Positions 1 to 6,701 of a stretch of DNA of 8,556 nt are shown piece by piece. Below the pieces are notes generated by a model that was given only the letters and a program-made list of their open reading frames with translations, did no database searches and was not told the origin of the DNA. Origin of the DNA: CAZVAO01 sp964625175 (GTDB lineage Bacteria > Bacillota > UBA994 > PWPR01). The DNA is taken from assembly GCA_964625175.1 (NCBI GenBank), contig CAZVAO010000097.1, positions 1 through 8,556 on the forward strand. The letters run 5' to 3'. The position numbers and the translations under genes were made by a program. Numbering within the stretch: the first letter of the stretch is position 1; every line of letters starts with the position of its first letter.

Positions 1-2
1 TT

Positions 3-203
3 CTATTCCCCTCCAATAATCTCCTTAACCCGACCGACAACACCACCCTCGAGCATTACCTTTATTCCATGGGGATGGTTCGGCGATTTTGTTAACAATC
101 TCTGCACAACACCTTCCGTTAATTCGCCTGTCATTTGATGAGCTTTCTGCACCACCCTAACCCTTGAACCCACGTTGACATCGGCTCTTTTTCTGCCGTC
201 CAT
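3..203 (-). CDS. ywbE: YwbE-family small protein (DUF2196)
   Basis: This 66-residue basic protein resembles the YwbE family of Firmicutes, small conserved proteins of unknown function. The N-terminus (MDGRKRADVNVGSRV) and the central segment with SPNHPHGIKV at about residues 40-49, followed by a Gly/Val-rich GRVKEI tail, match the family as I know it. The length is normal for the family. The ATG at 201-203 is preceded by AGAGG with a short 4-base spacer. No signal peptide or membrane segment is visible, so it is probably cytoplasmic. It lies 100 bases downstream of the RraA-like gene on the same strand. No clear terminator lies between them, only a short TTCTG/CAGAA hairpin without a T-tract, so co-transcription is possible. 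Nothing in the sequence links it functionally to amino-acid catabolism. The family call is fairly secure; the role is unknown. Confidence 0.85.
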   Translation of the reverse strand: MDGRKRADVNVGSRVRVVQKAHQMTGELTEGVVQRLLTKSPNHPHGIKVMLEGGVVGRVKEIIGGE

Positions 204-303
204 AATTCCTCTTTTCTAATCGTTTATGATTAAGATCTTTATTCTGCTGGCAGAAGCACCATCTATCACCATTCGGTCAGAATCCTACACCATACAAACT
301 AAA

Positions 304-1011
304 TTATTGGTGATAGACATCATCGATTATGATAAAACCCTTTTCAACAAGCGCTTTGTCAATCCACTCACTAGCAAGAATACCCTTCTTCGCATCCCTT
401 GCCTTTTTTTCATCGGCTTTTTGGAAGTCTTTTGCAGCCTTCAAAATGACATCTGCGTCATTTCTGGGAATCACAATAACACCGTCTGGGTCTGCTAGTA
501 TGACATCTCCTGGATTTACATTCAGACCGCCACAACAAATCGGCACATTTACCTCACCTGGACCCTCCTTATAGGGCCCGCAAGGGGTTGTTCCTGTACA
601 GTATACCGGGAAGTCCCATGTGCGAATCTCATGGATATCACGTATCGGACCGTCAATAACGATGCCAGCGGCTCTCCTACCATACTTCAAATAAGCCACC
701 ATCACTTCACCCACCAAAGCCTTATTGTCACCACCATCATTGGAGATTACTAGAACATCATCTTCGCCACACATATGTAGTGCAACGTGAATTGCCAGAT
801 TATCTCCTGCAGGACACTTAACCGTTAATGCGACACCACTCAAAATTGTTTGTGTGGGCGTGCTGACGAGATGAATTCGTGGGTGCATAGCGCCACTACG
901 ATTCATAACATCCGATACATTCGACGCTGGTATGCCTCTGAAACCATCAAGTACCTCTTTACTTGGCCGCTTCCGCTTTAAAAATATTCTCTTACCGACG
1001 GATGTAATCAT
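304..1011 (-). CDS. RraA-family protein (HMG/CHA aldolase or oxaloacetate decarboxylase-like)
   Basis: This 235-residue cytoplasmic protein belongs to the RraA / dimethylmenaquinone methyltransferase-like fold. Family members include class II pyruvate aldolases (4-hydroxy-4-methyl-2-oxoglutarate or 4-carboxy-4-hydroxy-2-oxoadipate aldolase) that also decarboxylate oxaloacetate. E. coli RraA itself is a non-catalytic RNase E inhibitor. Visible features are SDVMNR near 33-38, GEVMVAYLKYGRRAAG at 101-116, VIDGPIRD at 118-125 with the Arg124-Asp125 pair used by the metal-dependent aldolases, and ADPDGVIVIP at 173-182. The retained Arg-Asp pair and nearby acidic residues suggest a metal-dependent enzyme. 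An upstream TTG (1066-1068) would overlap the previous gene, but the ATG at 1009-1011 has GGAAGGGA nine bases ahead and gives the usual family length, so I chose it. It lies 46 bases after the dehydratase gene. The true substrate is unknown; pyruvate-forming cleavage is inference. Confidence 0.85.
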   Translation of the reverse strand: MITSVGKRIFLKRKRPSKEVLDGFRGIPASNVSDVMNRSGAMHPRIHLVSTPTQTILSGVALTVKCPAGDNLAIHVALHMCGEDDVLVISNDGGDNKALVGEVMVAYLKYGRRAAGIVIDGPIRDIHEIRTWDFPVYCTGTTPCGPYKEGPGEVNVPICCGGLNVNPGDVILADPDGVIVIPRNDADVILKAAKDFQKADEKKARDAKKGILASEWIDKALVEKGFIIIDDVYHQ

Positions 1012-1020
1012 TTTAGCAAA

Positions 1021-1028
1021 TCCCTTCC
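1021..1028 (-). promoter_or_regulatory. Ribosome binding site deciding the RraA-like start
   Basis: On the minus strand GGAAGGGA lies nine bases before the ATG at 1011. It favours this internal ATG over the overlapping TTG at 1068, which would add 19 atypical residues. Confidence 0.6.
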
Positions 1029-1057
1029 ATAAATTAGCATATTTAAATACCCTTAAG

Positions 1058-2014
1058 TTATAATACAAGCACTTCCCTCATCAATTCTTTGTCAATATTG
1101 CTTCCAGTGATTAAAGCGGTTACGTTCCTGCCAAAATCATAGTCTGGGTAGTCCATCAAAGCCGCAATGACCACACAACTTGAGGGTTCTGCTATAACCT
1201 TTTCCTTAAAAATCATATGGCGAATCGCAGCTTTAATCGTGTCTTCTTTGACAATCAAAATTTCATCAATAATCGCCTCTGATAACTTAAAGGCCAGTTC
1301 CCCGACACCACCAATTAAGGCTTCACACATTGACGAATCAGAGGGATATTCACGGTATAAGACCTGATCATCCATTGCAGCTTTCATAGCGGGGCATGCC
1401 TCTGTTTGAACACCAATAATCTTAGTATTTGGGTTAATCGCTTTAGCCATGGTGCCGATACCGGTGATTAATCCCCCACCCCCAATGGGAACCAAGATGG
1501 CATCCATATTGGGGAACTCCTCTAAGATTTCGAGACCAATCGTCCCCTGACCTGCGTACACAAGCGGATCCTTGTCGTAAGCATCAATATAAGTCATTTG
1601 ATTCTTATTAATATATTCAGTGGCAATTTGATGGGCATCATCAAATGTATCCCCATCGACAATCAGCTTGGCACCATAATACTCAATTTTCTCTTTTTTC
1701 GATTGTGGGGTGTTCTTTGGCACAAATACTCGCACATTTTCAATACCCAGTAGCTGACACACATAGCTGACCGCCACCCCATGATTCCCTGAAGAGACCG
1801 CCACTACGCCTTGCGATTTCTCCTCCTCAGAAAGTCGTAGCAATTTACTCAGAGCCCCTCGAAGCTTAAAACTCTTAGAGTGCTGTAACCCCTCATTCTT
1901 CAAATACACATTTCGCTGGTCATTACTGAGATAAATCGATCGGTCAAGTCTAGTTGGATAGATATAGGGTTTGATTAATACCGCTGTTTCTCGGATTAAT
2001 TCATCAGTTAGCAT
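1058..2014 (-). CDS. Threonine/serine dehydratase-like PLP enzyme (fold type II)
   Basis: This 318-residue cytoplasmic enzyme belongs to the fold-type II PLP family of threonine ammonia-lyase, serine racemase, beta-hydroxyaspartate dehydratase and EutB-like dehydratases. These convert a beta-hydroxyamino acid to a 2-oxoacid and ammonia. From the chosen start, the Schiff-base lysine is Lys50 in SKSFKLRGA, the substrate loop is SSGNHG at 74-79, and the PLP-phosphate loop is GGGGL at 178-182. The C-terminal residue contacting the pyridine nitrogen would be the Thr in TGSNID, where relatives usually have SGGN. There is no C-terminal ACT domain, so it resembles short catabolic enzymes rather than feedback-regulated IlvA. 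An ATG at 2038 overlaps the aminotransferase by 11 bases but lacks a ribosome site. The ATG at 2014 follows AGGGTGGGA by six bases. Threonine to 2-oxobutyrate is the default guess; substrate specificity is not settled. Confidence 0.88.
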   Translation of the reverse strand: MLTDELIRETAVLIKPYIYPTRLDRSIYLSNDQRNVYLKNEGLQHSKSFKLRGALSKLLRLSEEEKSQGVVAVSSGNHGVAVSYVCQLLGIENVRVFVPKNTPQSKKEKIEYYGAKLIVDGDTFDDAHQIATEYINKNQMTYIDAYDKDPLVYAGQGTIGLEILEEFPNMDAILVPIGGGGLITGIGTMAKAINPNTKIIGVQTEACPAMKAAMDDQVLYREYPSDSSMCEALIGGVGELAFKLSEAIIDEILIVKEDTIKAAIRHMIFKEKVIAEPSSCVVIAALMDYPDYDFGRNVTALITGSNIDKELMREVLVL

Positions 2015-2020
2015 GGCTTT

Positions 2021-2029
2021 TCCCACCCT
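2021..2029 (-). promoter_or_regulatory. Ribosome binding site deciding the dehydratase start
   Basis: AGGGTGGGA on the minus strand lies six bases before the ATG at 2014. It overlaps the aminotransferase stop codon (TAG at 2028-2030), suggesting translational coupling. The upstream ATG at 2038 has only A/T-rich sequence ahead of it. Confidence 0.5.
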
Positions 2030-3146
2030 ACAATTCATTTAAAAACTCAGAAAGTTTCGCCAGTCCAATCCGAAGCGATGCGGGACTATAGGCATAACCG
2101 ATGCGTAAAAATCCTTCCATATCAAATGCTTTTCCGGGAACAAGCATAACTCCCTTTTTTTCCTGTAGTTGCACGCAGAAATCTTCAGAGAGCAAATCAG
2201 CATCATATTGCAAAAAAGCCGTCGTTCCCGATTGTGGTTTGCAGTAGGATATTTTGGGCTCACTTTGTACCCAGTCATCGAGTATCTGGATATTTTCCCT
2301 AACGATTCTATGACTTCTCTCAATAATCTTATCTTTATTCGCCAAGGCGACACTCGCTAGATAATCATCAATTCTACCGCAACTAATCGTTGTATAATCT
2401 CGTCTACGACTAACCAATTCAACAAATTCTTCTGGTCCCACTAACCAACCGATTCTTAATCCAGCGAGTGAGAAAGCTTTAGAAATACTGCCACTACTGA
2501 TTCCTTTGCTGTATAAATCAACAATCGAAGTTGTGAATCCAGATCCCTCGTGATCGAGTCCTCTATATACTTCATCACATAAAATATAGGCATCCACCGT
2601 TTTTGCTATCTCCACGATTTCCTTGAGGAAGTCCTCATCCATCAATGCCCCGGTTGGATTATTAGGATTGTTGATGCAGATTAGCTTTGTATTGCTGTTA
2701 ATAAGTGCTCTCAGTTCATCTAAATCGGGCAAAAATTTGTTCTCAGGCTTAAGCTGCAGAATCTGAACATCGGCACCATAAGCTGCTGGAATCGAATAAT
2801 GTTGCTGATAGGTAGGTAAAACAGAAATCACGCGATCCCCTGGTTCAATTAAGGCAAACATAGCCAAGGCATTTGCGCCGATAGCACCATGAGTCACCAT
2901 TACCTGCTCTGGTGTAGCATGATTATATAGCGATGTAATCCCATTTAATAAAGCCTGGGATCCGTAAATATCTCCATATCCCAATACCATTTGTGAAATG
3001 TGTTCCATTGCTTCAGCTTCATTACCGGCAAGTTCCAATAATTCTTTTACGCTCATCGATTGAACACATGTCTCAGCTAAATTATATTCGCAATCATTCT
3101 CATATTTATTCATCCATATTTCTACGCCAAAATCTTTGATCTTCAT
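2028..3146 (-). CDS. Class I/II PLP aminotransferase (fold type I)
   Basis: This 372-residue cytoplasmic enzyme of the aspartate aminotransferase superfamily swaps an amino group between an amino acid and a 2-oxoacid. The signature elements are in order: NNPNNPTG at 159-166, the pyridine-nitrogen Asp191 in CDEVYRG, the Schiff-base Lys223 in SISKAFSLAG, and Arg348 in FLRIGY, which should bind the substrate carboxylate. The opening (FGVEIWMNKYE, then YNLAETCVQS) is typical of a clostridial subgroup often given only a generic aminotransferase label, related to capreomycidine synthase-like proteins. The ATG at 3146 is well supported by AGGAGG six bases upstream. It is the first gene of the second unit and abuts the dehydratase. 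Its substrate is not determined; the neighbouring 2-oxoacid oxidoreductase suggests its keto product is oxidised. Confidence 0.92.
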   Translation of the reverse strand: MKIKDFGVEIWMNKYENDCEYNLAETCVQSMSVKELLELAGNEAEAMEHISQMVLGYGDIYGSQALLNGITSLYNHATPEQVMVTHGAIGANALAMFALIEPGDRVISVLPTYQQHYSIPAAYGADVQILQLKPENKFLPDLDELRALINSNTKLICINNPNNPTGALMDEDFLKEIVEIAKTVDAYILCDEVYRGLDHEGSGFTTSIVDLYSKGISSGSISKAFSLAGLRIGWLVGPEEFVELVSRRRDYTTISCGRIDDYLASVALANKDKIIERSHRIVRENIQILDDWVQSEPKISYCKPQSGTTAFLQYDADLLSEDFCVQLQEKKGVMLVPGKAFDMEGFLRIGYAYSPASLRIGLAKLSEFLNEL

Positions 3147-3365
3147 AGTGTGCCTCCTGCATCATTTTTTGTTTGTCAGCCAATCATAAGCTATAGTCAT
3201 TGTGCCCTAAATAGTTGCAATAATCAATCTTTCGTCCACTTTTCATGCTTCACAATGTATCGGCTATTATATTACTCTTAGTGCATACTTCTCGCAAAAA
3301 TCGATTATTCCTTTATCATTTTCGACAAACCTCAAGATCCATCCTTGTGTGCTGCAATGTTCAAG
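3147..3365 (-). promoter_or_regulatory. Upstream region of the aminotransferase unit, with candidate promoter
   Basis: This non-coding stretch lies between the terminator of the oxidoreductase genes and the aminotransferase start. A candidate minus-strand promoter has TTGCGA at 3292-3297 and TATAAT at 3266-3271, but the 20-base spacer is long. With a 17-base spacer the -10 would read TAATAT. A perfect 7-base inverted repeat, CATTGTG (3198-3204) and CACAATG (3251-3257), lies between this promoter and the gene. It could be an operator or chance. No known riboswitch or T-box signature was recognised. Confidence 0.35.
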
Positions 3366-3406
3366 AAAAAAAGAATCAAATAAGGAGGGATCAATCCCCC
3401 CTTATT
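3366..3406 (-). terminator. Intrinsic terminator after the oxidoreductase genes
   Basis: Positions 3379-3406 form a 12-bp stem on the minus strand, AATAAGGGGGGA against TCCCTCCTTATT with one G-U pair and a TTGA loop. Six bases later comes a run of seven T (3372-3366). On the plus strand there is no T-run, so it acts on minus-strand transcripts. It separates the oxidoreductase unit from the aminotransferase unit. A weaker TAAGCA/TGCTTA hairpin (3481-3509), followed by six T at 3474-3469, overlaps the beta-subunit stop and might be an additional stop signal. Confidence 0.8.
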
Positions 3407-3506
3407 GCCTTACATATGATTATTCTATTGTTTTTGAGGCTATCTTCATTTTTTAGAAACTCTATTAGAAAAAATATTGCTAAGCAGCTTCAAGTACCGT
3501 ATGTGC

Positions 3507-4352
3507 TTATACAAATTCTTTAATCAAGCGATCAACCCTGTCATAATCTGTTTTCTTGTCGATTAGAATCGTGCCACCTTTGAGTACTTCGTTACGCTCG
3601 TTAAATGTGCGCTTCGTCTCTTGATAAATAACGCCGATGGGTATTTGATTGCCGAATTCCATCGCTTTTTCCATCGCACTTAGTTTATTCGACACATCAT
3701 AATTTTGGTCTAGCTCGTAAACCCGCTCCATATACCACTGAAAAGTATTTACTTTATTAAAACTGACACAGGGTTGTAAAATATCCACAAGGGCATAGCC
3801 CTTAAATTCAATTGCCTGTTTCATGAGCTTGATCAGATGTCTTTTATTTCCTACGAAGCCTCTTGCAACAAAACCAGCCCCTGCCGCAATCGCTAAAAGC
3901 AGCGGATTTAGAGGGGAAGCCACGCTACCATCCGGTTGAATCCCCGAAACAAATCCTTCTGCTGAGGTCGGTGAAGCTTGACCTTTTGTCAGCCCATAGA
4001 TCTGATTGTCATGTACAAAATGAGCGAGATCGATGTTACGTCGGATGTTATGAATAAAGTGATTTCCACCTTCGCCATAGGTATCTCCATCCCCTGAGCT
4101 GACAATGACCGTCAAGCGTTCATTCACCATCTTTGCCGCCGCCGCAGGAGGGAGAGCCCGTCCGTGTAAGCCGCAGAAAGCATTGGCGCTAATATACTGC
4201 GGTATTTTCGCAGCCTGTCCAATACCCGCAACCACCAAAACGTCGTGTGGATTCTTTTCGAGCTCCTCTAACGCCGTCTTCAAACATTCGAGTATACTGA
4301 AATTTCCACAACCGGGACACCATGCTGTTTCATAGGTTTTATAATCAACCAT
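3507..4352 (-). CDS. korB: 2-oxoacid:ferredoxin oxidoreductase, TPP-binding beta subunit
   Basis: This 281-residue subunit binds thiamine pyrophosphate and normally one [4Fe-4S] cluster. With the alpha subunit it converts a 2-oxoacid and CoA to acyl-CoA, CO2 and reduced ferredoxin in the cytoplasm. From the chosen start, Cys12 and Cys15 lie in WCPGCG, the TPP/Mg loop is GDGDTYGEGGN at 87-97, HDNQIYGLTKGQ spans about 114-125, and Cys195 lies in LQPC. The segment GIGQAAK (43-49) keeps Lys49 but has Gln46 where relatives have GIGCSSK, so the usual third cluster cysteine is missing. A Cys at 60 (FCGLHGR, usually FHGLHGR) may stand in. A GTG at 4361 is in frame, but the ATG at 4352 has GAGAGG eight bases ahead and gives the standard numbering. 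It overlaps the alpha gene by eight bases. The symbol follows family usage; the substrate is uncertain. Confidence 0.93.
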   Translation of the reverse strand: MVDYKTYETAWCPGCGNFSILECLKTALEELEKNPHDVLVVAGIGQAAKIPQYISANAFCGLHGRALPPAAAAKMVNERLTVIVSSGDGDTYGEGGNHFIHNIRRNIDLAHFVHDNQIYGLTKGQASPTSAEGFVSGIQPDGSVASPLNPLLLAIAAGAGFVARGFVGNKRHLIKLMKQAIEFKGYALVDILQPCVSFNKVNTFQWYMERVYELDQNYDVSNKLSAMEKAMEFGNQIPIGVIYQETKRTFNERNEVLKGGTILIDKKTDYDRVDRLIKEFV

Positions 4353-6012
4353 TGCTGTCACCTCTCAGGATTTTTTCCATGATTTGTTTACCCGTTAGCT
4401 GTCGACCATCATACTTTAAAACGCTACTTGAACATACTATGCCCGTATACTCACGGATCATCCCGGCCAGCTGCCCCGTAGCATTTTGTTCAACATTAAT
4501 AATGTGTTTTGCTTTTTCGGCCTTTTCAATCAGCGTTTTTTGCGGAAGTGGAAAGACATCACCAAAGACAAGCGCCGCATACTTTTCCCCTTCACCACTA
4601 TTGAGTAACGCTACGGCCTCGGATAAGGGCCCATACATAGAGCCCCAGCCAATAAGTAGCGTATCGAAATTGTCGTGACCCATAAACGCTGGTTCTACAA
4701 GTTCTTCGTTTAGCAGTTCAAGCTTTTTCATGCGCTTGTCCGCCATCTTAATGCGTACTTCGGCAGATTCAGTAATCTTTCCGGATTGATCATGTTCATC
4801 GCTATCTACGGCAACGAGATGATCTGATTTTCCAGGTACTAGCCGTGGAGAAACGCCGCTGTCCGTATAACGGTAACGCAGATAGTCGCCAGCATACTCC
4901 GTCAGTGGTTCCGCGACTTTTACATCACTTAGATCAAACGGCTCAACTGTACCCGAAGCGTCCCCTAAATACTGATCGCACAATAAGACGACTGGCATCT
5001 GGTAGCGTTCTGCAAGATCAAAGGCCCGAATGGTCTGATAGAAAGCGTCCTTGTGCGAACGTGGGGCAATCACCATGCGTGGGAACTCCCCTTGCGATGC
5101 CGAAACGACAAACTTCAGATCTGCCTGTTCAGTGCGCGTCGGCAAGCCTGTGGCAGGTCCCGGTCTTTGAACATTGACGACAACAAGTGGGGTCTCTGTA
5201 ATACCCGCAAGTCCAAACGCCTCGACCATCAAGGCAAAACCACCCCCTGAAGTCCCCGTCATCGCTCTCGCTCCAGCATAAGAGGCCCCAATAGCCATGT
5301 TGATCGCCGCAAGCTCGTCTTCAGCCTGTTCAACAACGATTCCCATCTCGCGGCTTTTTGACGCCAGATAGACCATGATTGGGGTTGCAGGAGACATTGG
5401 GTAAGCACAATAGAATCTAAGCCCTGCAGTGATGGCCCCAAGCGCTACCGCTTGGCTACCTGAAAGGATCATCCAATCTGTGAAGCGACCCAGGAGCTTT
5501 TCGTACCGCTGATTTACAGTTTTGTATCCTGCGCTAATGGCTTGAATATTAATATCTATGTATTTTTCAGGTAAAAAGTCTCTTAAAACTTCTGCAATAC
5601 CAGCAAGACTCTCATCGAATAATTTTAGAATCACCCCAACCGCTATGGTCCCTGAAACGCGTGAGTTGCCTAGATCTTTAGCCATGTCGTTCATCGGTAT
5701 TTTGATGACCCGTTGATCGGCTGTTTCTATACCACTGTCGCACAATATGAACCCGTTCTCTTTTAATTCATGTAAGTGCAAACCAATCGTTTCTTCATTT
5801 AACGCTATGATCCCATCGAGTTCATAACTATGCGAAAGGACTTCTTCTTTTCCAAAGCGGATCATAATAAAATTGTGTCCACCGCGTACCCGCGACATAA
5901 AATCCCGGTAGGTAAAAACGCTGTACCCAGATCTCTTTATTAGTTTCTCTAGGATCGCTGCTGTTGTATCTATTCCTTGTCCGGCAGCGCCACCAATCAA
6001 TAGATTATACAT
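4345..6012 (-). CDS. korA: 2-oxoacid:ferredoxin oxidoreductase, fused gamma-alpha subunit
   Basis: This 555-residue subunit carries the gamma domain fused to the alpha domain, as in two-subunit KorAB-type enzymes. Residues 1 to about 185 are the gamma (CoA-side) domain, opening with GGAAGQGIDTTA at 7-18. The TPP pyrimidine-binding domain follows, with YPMSPATPI at 204-212, EQAEDELAA at 228-236, TSGGGFALM at 254-262 and GLPTRTEQADL at 289-299. Arg293 there sits where archaeal homologues have the substrate-carboxylate Arg. A C-terminal alpha domain runs from about 445 to the end. The canonical YPITP motif reads YPMSP here. The ATG at 6012 has AAGGAG six bases ahead. The last codons overlap the beta gene (ATGGTTGA), implying coupled, equimolar synthesis. 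No ferredoxin-domain delta subunit is nearby. Specificity (2-oxoglutarate, pyruvate, 2-oxobutyrate or branched oxoacids) cannot be read from sequence. Confidence 0.93.
   Translation of the reverse strand: MYNLLIGGAAGQGIDTTAAILEKLIKRSGYSVFTYRDFMSRVRGGHNFIMIRFGKEEVLSHSYELDGIIALNEETIGLHLHELKENGFILCDSGIETADQRVIKIPMNDMAKDLGNSRVSGTIAVGVILKLFDESLAGIAEVLRDFLPEKYIDINIQAISAGYKTVNQRYEKLLGRFTDWMILSGSQAVALGAITAGLRFYCAYPMSPATPIMVYLASKSREMGIVVEQAEDELAAINMAIGASYAGARAMTGTSGGGFALMVEAFGLAGITETPLVVVNVQRPGPATGLPTRTEQADLKFVVSASQGEFPRMVIAPRSHKDAFYQTIRAFDLAERYQMPVVLLCDQYLGDASGTVEPFDLSDVKVAEPLTEYAGDYLRYRYTDSGVSPRLVPGKSDHLVAVDSDEHDQSGKITESAEVRIKMADKRMKKLELLNEELVEPAFMGHDNFDTLLIGWGSMYGPLSEAVALLNSGEGEKYAALVFGDVFPLPQKTLIEKAEKAKHIINVEQNATGQLAGMIREYTGIVCSSSVLKYDGRQLTGKQIMEKILRGDSNG
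4361..4366 (-). promoter_or_regulatory. Ribosome binding site deciding the beta-subunit start
   Basis: GAGAGG on the minus strand lies eight bases before the ATG at 4352 and inside the end of the alpha gene. It lies directly against the alternative GTG at 4361, too close to serve it. Confidence 0.6.
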
Positions 6013-6116
6013 AGTGCACTCCTTTTTAACACAACCCCTTGCAAACGGCTACTGATTTCACCAGCTGCCAAGCTAGGGGTCGAGTTTTGTTTATACTTGA
6101 ATCTAATTCTAAACGG
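6013..6116 (-). other. Intergenic spacer with possible RNA hairpin
   Basis: This spacer lies between the di-iron protein stop and the alpha-subunit start. On the minus strand ACCCCT (6080-6075) can pair with AGGGGT (6039-6034), enclosing a 35-base segment that contains GGC/GCC. There is no T-run after it, so it is unlikely to terminate transcription. It may be an mRNA-processing or stabilising hairpin just before the alpha-gene ribosome site. I see no clear promoter here, so the oxidoreductase may be read from the di-iron gene promoter. Confidence 0.3.
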
Positions 6117-6590
6117 TTAATATTTTTTGCGCACTCCAAATTCGGCCGACTCAACCCATTCATTCGGACGATTAACCATTACAATGATTTCATCAATCAG
6201 TTGATAATGTTTTTCCTCTTGCTTAATGAGAAACTCAAAGAAATCTTTTTCATCTTGAGATTCGGCTAAAAGTTTTTTATAGAGATCAATGCTTTTCTGC
6301 TCCATCTCCAACGCTTTTTTATAGGCATCAATCTGGTCAATCATGATTTTATCAGCATCCATTCCTGTGGCACTAGTGAAAACATTCTTTGTGTCCACAA
6401 CAATCTCTTGATCCGTTAGAGAATCTTGTCCCATTTGCTTTTCTTTAATCATTTGCGCGTGTTTTTTCTCGTCTTCTGCAAGCGATAAAAACACTGGATT
6501 GAGAACATTATCCTTATTCAGCAAAGCTTGTTCTCGGTAAAACTTCTCACCGTCCACTTCCATTTGCACAGCATAGTCAAAACCATTCAT
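6117..6590 (-). CDS. Ferritin-like di-iron protein (rubrerythrin-type, no rubredoxin domain)
   Basis: This 157-residue, highly charged cytoplasmic protein has the four-helix ferritin-like pattern of COG1633/rubrerythrin-type proteins. Candidate iron ligands are Glu11 in helix 1 (MEVDGEKFYRE), Glu41 and His44 in helix 2 (EDEKKH), Glu97 in helix 3 (EMEQKS), and Glu125 and His128 in helix 4 (EEKH). This gives the two ExxH-type sites expected for a di-iron centre. The C-terminal Cys-x2-Cys rubredoxin domain of classical rubrerythrin is absent, and there are no cysteines at all. Such proteins commonly handle peroxide or oxygen in anaerobes, but some have other roles. The ATG is supported by a strong AGGAGG seven bases upstream. 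It is the first gene before the oxidoreductase pair, 97 bases or so away, which suggests a protective or accessory role for that oxygen-sensitive enzyme. That link is inference. Confidence 0.88.
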   Translation of the reverse strand: MNGFDYAVQMEVDGEKFYREQALLNKDNVLNPVFLSLAEDEKKHAQMIKEKQMGQDSLTDQEIVVDTKNVFTSATGMDADKIMIDQIDAYKKALEMEQKSIDLYKKLLAESQDEKDFFEFLIKQEEKHYQLIDEIIVMVNRPNEWVESAEFGVRKKY

Positions 6591-6669
6591 TATAAAACCT
6601 CCTAGATTTATTTACACCAAACAAGATCCATCATTACTATCGAGACACAGATTATTAAGTAACAAAAAC

Positions 6670-6701
6670 AACACATTAGAATCATCTTCATGATATGTGT
6701 T
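6670..6701 (-). terminator. Terminator-like hairpin in the di-iron gene leader
   Basis: AACACAT/ATGTGTT (7 bp) and ATCAT/ATGAT (5 bp) form a stem with a four-base bulge and a four-base loop. On the minus strand it is followed after one base by TTTTT (6668-6664). On the plus strand it is followed by TTCTTCTC. It could terminate leftover upstream transcription from either side, or act as an attenuator ahead of the di-iron gene. Confidence 0.45.

Noticed and set aside
1012..1068. TTG start adding 19 residues to the RraA-like protein
   Set aside because: The extension is atypical for the family and overlaps the dehydratase gene, while the ATG at 1011 has a good ribosome site.
2039..2353. Minus-strand open frame of 104 codons
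   Set aside because: It lies wholly inside the aminotransferase gene in another frame; the aminotransferase has all its catalytic motifs.
3147..3365. T-box or amino-acid riboswitch before the aminotransferase
   Set aside because: I found no T-box consensus and no recognised aptamer core. The nearby strong hairpin with a T-run belongs to the upstream oxidoreductase transcript.
3245..3523. Plus-strand open frame of 92 codons
   Set aside because: It runs through the minus-strand terminator and into the beta-subunit gene, has no ribosome site, and its composition looks like translated A/T-rich non-coding sequence.
4322..4678. Plus-strand open frame of 118 codons
   Set aside because: It is antisense to the well-supported oxidoreductase subunit genes and matches no family I recognise.
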